Shown here piece by piece: positions 60,301 through 64,000 of a stretch of DNA of 64,000 bases. Source of the DNA: Harmothoe impar (lineage: Eukaryota > Annelida > Polychaeta > Phyllodocida > Polynoidae); NCBI GenBank assembly GCA_947462335.1, contig OX381713.1, forward strand, positions 22,746,381 through 22,810,380, written 5' to 3'. The notes under the pieces are model-generated. The model saw only the letters and a program-made list of their open reading frames with translations, ran no database searches and was not told the DNA's origin. A program made the translations under genes and the position numbers. The first letter of the stretch is position 1, and each line of letters begins with the position of its first letter.

Positions 60301-63300
60301 AAGAGATGTTGGTTCCTTCTGGTGATTAGTTTTTCACATTTACATGTTGTATGTAGTTCAGCTCTGCTAATTTGTCTAGGGTCCCAGATACCCAGTGTTG
60401 TACGCAGACAGTGGTTTTGCAAAGTTTGCAAATCAGAAACACTACTATCAAGGGCACATTCCAGCGCAAAATCACAGTAATCGAAAACAGGTAGCACCAT
60501 TTGTTTATATACAGTCAGCGCTAGTTCATTTCCCATTACTTTTTTGGTGCGTCTCATATGACGTAATTTTCCTTTCACAGAACTATGTACCCTGCCACAT
60601 AGTGGTTCAAAGCTAGAAATCTCATCGACAAGCACACCAAGATAGTTAAAGACCTTGACATTTTTCAATGTTTTTCCCTTCAGCGTGAGACGGAAATCAT
60701 TATAATTAATACCATCCCCTTCAGGGTGACACCACAGAACATGGGACTTGTCAGAGTTAACAGTCAGTCTATAAATATCACACCATTCAGCAGTGCGCGT
60801 CAAGTCATCCTGGAGAAGCAATCTAGCTATTTCAGGATCCTTATTTGATACACACACTGCTAAATCATCAGCATACATGAAATGAGTACAATTTAGCAAG
60901 TTCGACACAATGCCATTTATATAAATATTAAACAACACTGGCCCCAGCACAGACCCCTGTGGAACCCCGCAATTAATGTCTCTTTCACCAGATACACAAC
61001 CATTAGCAACAGTGCATTGCTTCCGATCTGTTAAATAACTTTTTAGCCATTTTGCTGTATTTACAGAGCACCCCATCCTAATCAACTCATTGAGTAGTAC
61101 TGAGTGGTTGACAGTGTCGAACGCCTTCCTTAGATCAAGGAAGACGATCGACACTATCTCACCCCTGTTCCTAGAATCATAAATGAATTGAATCAGGCCG
61201 AAGCAGGCATCTGTTGGCGACCGTCCCGGCATAAACCCAAACTGGAAAGTGTCAATTAAATCATGCATTAGAAGATAAGACATTAGCTGGTGATGAATAG
61301 CCTTTTCAAGCACCTTTGACAGAGTGCTCAGCTGACTAACAGGGCGCCAGTTTGTTACTTTACTACTATCTCCAGATTTTGGAAGCGGTGTAACACTCAC
61401 AATTTTGAGGCTTTGCGGAAAAGTGGACTCTTGGATCGATGTATTCACCAATCTTTTAAGTAAATCCGGCATTGCAAGGAAGAAATCCCTGACTACATCG
61501 GTTTTCACATGCTTAATACAAGAGGCTTTATTTGTCTTGATTTTGGAAGCTAATTTACTTGCCTTATCTAAGTCAATAGCAGTCAACTCAAGCACTGGTC
61601 TATCCAAAGTTGGGAGGGTCCAATTCTCATTAACCACTGGACGATCAAATGCTTCAGCCAATTTACGTCCAATGTCACTGTAGTAGGTATTCACAAAATT
61701 CGCAGTGTCACTACTTACAACGCGCACCCCATTGTCATCAACAAGTGACACTAAGTTATCCTTTCTTGCACCCTTCCAGACATTGTTAATCACAGACCAG
61801 AATTGTTTGGGATTGTCCCGATATCTGTCTAATTTAGACTTAATGTCCCTTTTGATATTTTTGATCAACAAAAGTCCAACTCGCTTATCCAGATCCCTAA
61901 TTTGGGGTAGGTAAACATTCTGGGCACCATTCTTGATCTTCCTACATTTTTTGAGAAGCCTGTTCTTTCTACTAATAAGGGTCTCGACTAAGGGGGTGAA
62001 GCCTTCAGGACGTGCAGCACTAATTTTTATTTTCTTTACCGGATGGTGCAGGTCCAGGTAGCTGGTCAACTTCTGCACCAGTTGGCAAGCACAGTCGTCA
62101 GCTGTCAAGTTGTCCCCAAATAGCCAGTCTTCCCCCAATACATAATTTCTTGTATCCATAGCAGAATAGTCTTTATAGGACCTACACTCAATTTCCTTGA
62201 ACCCAGTAGCCTTAATAGTCGGAGCCTTCTTTTTAACCACATACACCGGTGCATGATCGCCATTTAAGTCGTTGAGAACACCAAACTCACTCACATGCTT
62301 GGAGTTAGTATAGATGTGGTCCAGGGTTGACTTTCCATTAGGGTGGAAGTAGGTAGGTTTGGTCTGAAGGTACCTGAGCTTCGCCTTTTTCAGAAATTCA
62401 AACATTCTCCTACACTTAGGACTGTTCCTCGAGCGCCTATCAACATTTAGGTCCCCCATGAACCAAATTTCTCTATTTCTCAGGCATGGGAGCTTAGCTA
62501 ATTCTTCCAATTTCTTATAACACCTGTTTATATTCCCACGCGGTGGTCTGTAAATAGTAACAATTACCCTGAACTTATGACCCGGGAACTTAGTTAAAAG
62601 ACCCATACATTCCAAGTCAGGAGACATAATACTGAAGTCATCAAGAATGGTAGTGTGAGCAGCAAAGTGTATAGGTACATAGGCAGCCACACCCCCACCC
62701 TTTCTTAAAGCATCTTGTCGATCATTTCTATAAAGTACATAACCAGGAATATCAACCATCCAGTCATAATCACCATTATCAAGCCAAGACTCAGTAACAC
62801 TAATGTGGTCCAGTCGACTATTGTCAATGTGAGGCCAGTCATGGCGTCGGCTATTGTTGACATGACACATGTTACTGCTACATTTTCAAGATAACCTAAA
62901 TTAATTCGACATACCTTATAAATCACCCCTCAAATGCATAAAGTACTGTGATGGCCACTATCCACTGGGCTCCAATGGGCCGAAATTACATAGGAAATGT
63001 ATGGGCTTAATCGGCCGAAGTTCCCCAGTGGACGGTGGCTATAAGCTACCTACACAATGACTCACCTCGTATCCGTATCGTAACGGTCTGGGTTTGCCTC
63101 TCCCCATGTGTTGGTCTGTATGTACAAGTTACATCCAGATTGTTGAGCTGCTCTGTGGCCTTCAGTGTTGTGTTGATGAGCTGCTCCTGGGTACCGTCCC
63201 CATTCTTTGACACAGAGGGTTGTACCTGTCGGTGTCCTATGCTGAGCAGCAGCGAGTCGTTGCTGCCCCTGTCACGGGGGACATGACAAGTGGTGGTTAC

Positions 63301-63353
63301 TTCGGTACCTGCCATGTATGGACCGGGTGGTTCTATGGCGAACATCATGTTAC
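54204..63353 (-). CDS. Ig-domain transmembrane receptor with PI3K-type tyrosine motifs (C-terminal part, 10 exons)
   Basis: Predicted type I cell-surface signalling receptor, reconstructed by hand. Ten exons (63066-63353, 59023-59130, 58520-58612, 58168-58245, 57509-57586, 56947-56994, 56736-56801, 56369-56446, 54419-54490, 54204-54301) all have AG/GT borders and all join in phase 1. They give about 335 residues with no stop. Order: Ig-like domain; transmembrane helix with RRRK; tail with YNYL, DDGYLPM, EDGYIPM and DDYEKL, each in its own exon; SAM-like start. Phosphorylated YxxM recruits PI3-kinase p85 SH2 domains, and DGYMPM-type sites are known from insulin receptor substrates. No kinase domain is present, so an outside kinase would phosphorylate the tail. 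Upstream exons (signal peptide, further Ig domains) lie beyond the right edge. Symmetric small exons would allow cassette skipping. The role is inferred; immune or adhesion signalling are both possible. Confidence 0.75.
54419..54490 (-). CDS. Ig receptor: tail exon with DDYEKL
   Basis: 72 bases, phase 1-1, acceptor TTTGTGTTTCAG, donor AAAAAAG|gtatag. The 24 residues include TDDYEKLQF, an acidic-flanked YxxL tyrosine motif suited to SH2 binding or AP-2-type endocytic recognition. Confidence 0.8.
54693..54937. mobile_element. 245-bp MITE with tandem CAATCGGCAGA in its arms
   Basis: Ends TAAGGGTCATTTTCCATTAG and CTAATGGAAGATGGCCCTTA. Inside the left end are six tandem 11-base units (CAATCGG(C/T)AGA, about 54737-54801), answered by TCTGCCGATTG units on the right. 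The centre is ATACTCTGTATAGTAT. It sits in the intron between the 54490 and 56369 exons of the Ig receptor. Confidence 0.75.
55124..55815. mobile_element. Relative of the 54.7-kb MITE, split by a nested element
   Basis: The left end (CTAAGGGCAATTTTCCATTA, 55122) and right end (GGCTAATGGAAAATTGACCTTA) belong to the same family as 54693-54937. The middle, about 55263-55725, is a different inverted-repeat element with ends GGGACTCCACTACCCGATTT and AAAATCGGTTAGTGGAGCC. This indicates insertion of one MITE into another. Confidence 0.65.
55820..56315. mobile_element. TTAA-type MITE, copy 2
   Basis: Same family as 15746-16222, with ends GGTCAAATCCCACAACGC and GCGTTGTGGGATTTGACC. It is inserted at the TTAA that ends the neighbouring MITE (55816-55819), and its right edge reads TTTA. 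It ends about 50 bases from the receptor exon at 56369. Confidence 0.8.
56369..56446 (-). CDS. Ig receptor: acidic tail exon without tyrosine
   Basis: 78 bases, phase 1-1, acceptor TTACTCCCTCTCAG, donor ACAATAG|gtatgg. Encodes 26 residues beginning GSIDEGHMKDQEDTNP, rich in D, E, T and P; looks like a flexible spacer. Confidence 0.7.
56508..56617 (-). CDS. Possible alternative terminal exon with DYYRDL motif
   Basis: Within the intron between 56446 and 56736, an acceptor (GCTTATATACAG) is followed in phase 1 by an open stretch: ELPLLKAAEPRGCRIIEDK, then ITSSDYYRDLTDLCYRY, then TGA. It has an acidic-flanked YRDL motif like the neighbouring cassettes. No good donor is present, so if real it would end the protein early. 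A 36-codon open run can occur by chance. Confidence 0.3.
56736..56801 (-). CDS. Ig receptor: acidic tail exon
   Basis: 66 bases, phase 1-1, acceptor CGTGATTTGAAG, donor AAGACAG|gttagt. Encodes 22 residues (DSTQETAPVEDEDTDEFSHT, K, T) with no tyrosine; strongly acidic. Confidence 0.7.
56947..56994 (-). CDS. Ig receptor: 16-residue exon with EDGYIPM
   Basis: 48 bases, phase 1-1, acceptor TTAATCCCTACAG, donor ATGAGAG|gtacgg. Reads GSESPSEDEDGYIPMR: an acidic lead-in to a YxPM site, the optimal context for PI3-kinase p85 SH2 binding after phosphorylation. Confidence 0.8.
57214..57233. repeat. Uninterrupted run of 20 G
   Basis: Poly-G tract in the intron between the 56994 and 57509 exons. On the transcribed strand it is poly-C; on the plus strand it could form a G-quadruplex. 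Length may be unreliable in sequencing. Confidence 0.9.
57509..57586 (-). CDS. Ig receptor: basic/Gly-Ser tail exon
   Basis: 78 bases, phase 1-1, acceptor CTACATGAAG (weak pyrimidine tract), donor TTCACAG|gtaagg (strong). Encodes DNRTKAHGINSGSKGSHKP then AAINDFT; no tyrosine. The weak acceptor suggests it may be optional. Confidence 0.6.
58168..58245 (-). CDS. Ig receptor: tail exon with DDGYLPM
   Basis: 78 bases, phase 1-1, acceptor TTATTATTATTGCAG, donor ATGACGG|gtacga. Ends SENDDGYLPMT, a second acidic-flanked YxPM site almost identical in layout to the one at 56947-56994, suggesting exon duplication. Confidence 0.8.
58520..58612 (-). CDS. Ig receptor: tail exon with YNYL and PPPV
   Basis: 93 bases, phase 1-1, acceptor AAATCTGTTACAG, donor GTCCGAG|gtaaat. 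Encodes SDTGSSDYNYLHEREIQLDE and ISIPPPVSVR. YNYL is a YxxL-type tyrosine motif; IPPPV is a short proline-rich stretch that could bind SH3 or WW domains. Confidence 0.75.
59023..59130 (-). CDS. Ig receptor: transmembrane exon
   Basis: 108 bases, phase 1-1, acceptor TTTATAAAGAATGTATACTTCCTTACAG-type end (CTTCCTTACAG), donor CCTCAAG|gtaatc. The 36 residues contain a hydrophobic span from about SATIGASSTAALLIVAIL to CVSIFG, followed by CHRRRK as a stop-transfer. This sets the Ig domain outside and the tyrosine motifs in the cytoplasm. Confidence 0.85.
59872..59979. repeat. 54-bp tandem duplication in the retrotransposon 3' region
   Basis: Two consecutive, essentially identical 54-base units starting AGACTACATGGAATCACGTA at 59872 and 59926. 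In plus-strand frame they read an 18-residue repeat (DYMESRNSVANNTNTLD), but this strand is antisense to the element and I do not regard it as a gene. Confidence 0.9.
60078..62870 (-). CDS. Retrotransposon endonuclease/reverse transcriptase (ORF2-type)
   Basis: Intact 930-residue frame. Residues 1-210 form an apurinic-type (EEP-fold) endonuclease: TESWLD (E27), YRPPRGN (108-113), GDLNVD (139-144), LDH (183-185) and GDH (204-206). The reverse transcriptase spans about 490-760: NWRPVS (508), FQFGFMPGRS (542-551), the first catalytic Asp in FLDLRKAFDTVNH (577-589), PQGSVLGP (637-644) and YADD (666-669). The protein nicks target DNA and copies the element RNA there. The first conserved endonuclease Asn motif is only loosely matched (HVNNS), consistent with a slightly trimmed N-terminus. 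Layout and the KAFDTVNH motif place it with CR1/Jockey-group elements. No stop or frameshift over 2.8 kb suggests a young copy. Confidence 0.9.
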   Translation of the reverse strand: MCHVNNSRRHDWPHIDNSRLDHISVTESWLDNGDYDWMVDIPGYVLYRNDRQDALRKGGGVAAYVPIHFAAHTTILDDFSIMSPDLECMGLLTKFPGHKFRVIVTIYRPPRGNINRCYKKLEELAKLPCLRNREIWFMGDLNVDRRSRNSPKCRRMFEFLKKAKLRYLQTKPTYFHPNGKSTLDHIYTNSKHVSEFGVLNDLNGDHAPVYVVKKKAPTIKATGFKEIECRSYKDYSAMDTRNYVLGEDWLFGDNLTADDCACQLVQKLTSYLDLHHPVKKIKISAARPEGFTPLVETLISRKNRLLKKCRKIKNGAQNVYLPQIRDLDKRVGLLLIKNIKRDIKSKLDRYRDNPKQFWSVINNVWKGARKDNLVSLVDDNGVRVVSSDTANFVNTYYSDIGRKLAEAFDRPVVNENWTLPTLDRPVLELTAIDLDKASKLASKIKTNKASCIKHVKTDVVRDFFLAMPDLLKRLVNTSIQESTFPQSLKIVSVTPLPKSGDSSKVTNWRPVSQLSTLSKVLEKAIHHQLMSYLLMHDLIDTFQFGFMPGRSPTDACFGLIQFIYDSRNRGEIVSIVFLDLRKAFDTVNHSVLLNELIRMGCSVNTAKWLKSYLTDRKQCTVANGCVSGERDINCGVPQGSVLGPVLFNIYINGIVSNLLNCTHFMYADDLAVCVSNKDPEIARLLLQDDLTRTAEWCDIYRLTVNSDKSHVLWCHPEGDGINYNDFRLTLKGKTLKNVKVFNYLGVLVDEISSFEPLCGRVHSSVKGKLRHMRRTKKVMGNELALTVYKQMVLPVFDYCDFALECALDSSVSDLQTLQNHCLRTTLGIWDPRQISRAELHTTCKCEKLITRRNQHLLSLMYKHTRRADNLVADIRVLRSNNKRKVKLQRPKDNLYKKSPLYRGSLLWNKLSAETQNLPTHARFMSRIQSN
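63066..63353 (-). CDS. Ig receptor: extracellular Ig-like exon
   Basis: 288 bases, phase 1-1 (the usual single-exon Ig domain arrangement), acceptor CTATTCAGTTACAG, donor ATACGAG|gtgagt. The 96 residues include VTTTCHVPRD and LDVTCTYRP, giving two Cys 60 residues apart for the Ig disulfide, plus N-glycosylation sites NDS and NTT. The strand-C Trp is not obvious, so it is a divergent Ig-like domain, next to the membrane. Confidence 0.75.
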
Positions 63354-63777
63354 CTGTAACTGAATAGGAATGCAAATTTAGAATTTTCATAATTTTGGAA
63401 ACCTTTTTGGATGTTTTGAAATAATATACAACACAACTAGAGTCCCAACTCGGTTTTACTGGTGGCATTTATTAAGGTGAATGAACCTACAGTTTCGACT
63501 ATCAATAAGTCTGGGCCAGGGGAGAGGGGTGGTTCAGTTGTTGGAATGAAATTGTATATAAGTTATACGGTCAAACTGGGACAATTGCTTGAATCTCTCA
63601 GCTATTGTGTACTAAACAAATCGACTTAATGAATATCTTCCGGACAGCTTCAATAAGGCTTTGCAACAAAGTACAGTCAACTTCCTGTATTGTAGTCACT
63701 CCTTTAAAAATAGGTTTATTGCCACATCTCATGCAAATTAAACGCTCCTCCGAGGATGTCATAAGATGAAATTATAT

Positions 63778-64000
63778 TAGGGAGTGGTCATTTTTTAACA
63801 ACATGGGGGGGCTGGTGGATTTGGGGGGGGGGGGACAAAAAAATGTGGACCCCTTGAAAAGGGGGACCAAAAAAGTTCCCCCATTTTTTAGTGAAAAATC
63901 CTGCACATTACTATAGCTCAAAGGGGACGGCCACGCCTAATTTCAACTTGCCTGAGGGGAGGGGACCAAAATAAATAAATAAAATACTTGCACGAAAATC
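63778..64000 (-). repeat. G-rich GGGGGGACCAAAA repeat, copy 2, cut by window end
   Basis: Starts TAGGGAGTGGTCATTTTTTA, the reverse complement of the right end of the 10364-10660 copy, then G-tracts with ACAAAAAAATGTGGACCCC and ACCAAAAAAGTTCC. It continues beyond the window. Confidence 0.6.

Larger units (their letters stand above)
59433..62880 (-). mobile_element. CR1/Jockey-type non-LTR retrotransposon
   Basis: About 3.45 kb in the intron between the transmembrane and Ig exons, same strand as the host gene. It comprises one long frame (60078-62870), roughly 640 bases of 3' sequence, and a 3' end with AATAAAAATTTT followed by short tandem (TGAAC)n, the microsatellite-like tail seen in CR1/Jockey-group elements. 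No ORF1 precedes it; an in-frame TGA lies six codons before the first ATG, so the copy is 5'-truncated or nearly so. Confidence 0.85.

Noticed and set aside
60145..61914. Plus-strand frames of 69-111 codons
   Set aside because: Antisense shadows of the reverse transcriptase gene.

Overview
The window is eukaryotic, most likely from a marine invertebrate animal. It is AT-rich by eye, very gene-poor, full of short inverted-repeat transposon relics and microsatellites, and its genes carry GT-AG introns. It contains an animal class A GPCR and an immunoglobulin-type transmembrane receptor. I cannot name the species. All splice models are hand-read from the sequence and have no transcript support.

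Layout. Positions 1-7,800 are non-coding, with a diverged tandem duplication at 1.3-4.3 kb. Positions 7.8-27 kb hold an array of at least four diverged copies of one several-kb segment. Related copies preserve both filled and empty target sites for three inverted-repeat transposons (a TA element at 9.3 kb, a TTAA element at 15.7 kb and a 930-bp pogo-like element at 17.6 kb). Positions 28-38 kb hold repeats plus a tentative unrecognised minus-strand split gene (exons between 30.5 and 35.9 kb). At 41.2-44.2 kb lies a 3-kb foldback palindrome built from CTATCCCTCA-type repeats. A single-coding-exon minus-strand GPCR occupies 45.1-46.1 kb.

The most interesting locus is at 49.7-63.4 kb on the minus strand. 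Ten exons joined entirely by phase-1 introns encode the C-terminal part of a type I receptor: an Ig-like domain, a transmembrane helix with an RRRK stop-transfer, then a cytoplasmic tail split into small cassette exons. Separate exons carry YNYL, DDGYLPM, EDGYIPM and DDYEKL, i.e. acidic-flanked tyrosine motifs. Two are YxPM sites of the kind that bind PI3-kinase p85 SH2 domains and resemble IRS docking sites. The last exon reads like the first half of a SAM domain, and a matching SAM second half lies 4.4 kb downstream beyond a long inverted repeat. The upstream part of the gene runs off the right edge. A nearly full-length CR1/Jockey-type non-LTR retrotransposon with an intact 930-codon endonuclease/reverse transcriptase frame sits in its largest intron, in the same orientation.

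How it fits together: the GPCR and the Ig receptor are separate plasma-membrane signalling genes, and nothing suggests they work as a unit. Most other DNA is mobile-element debris, and most short open frames there are by-products of repeats.
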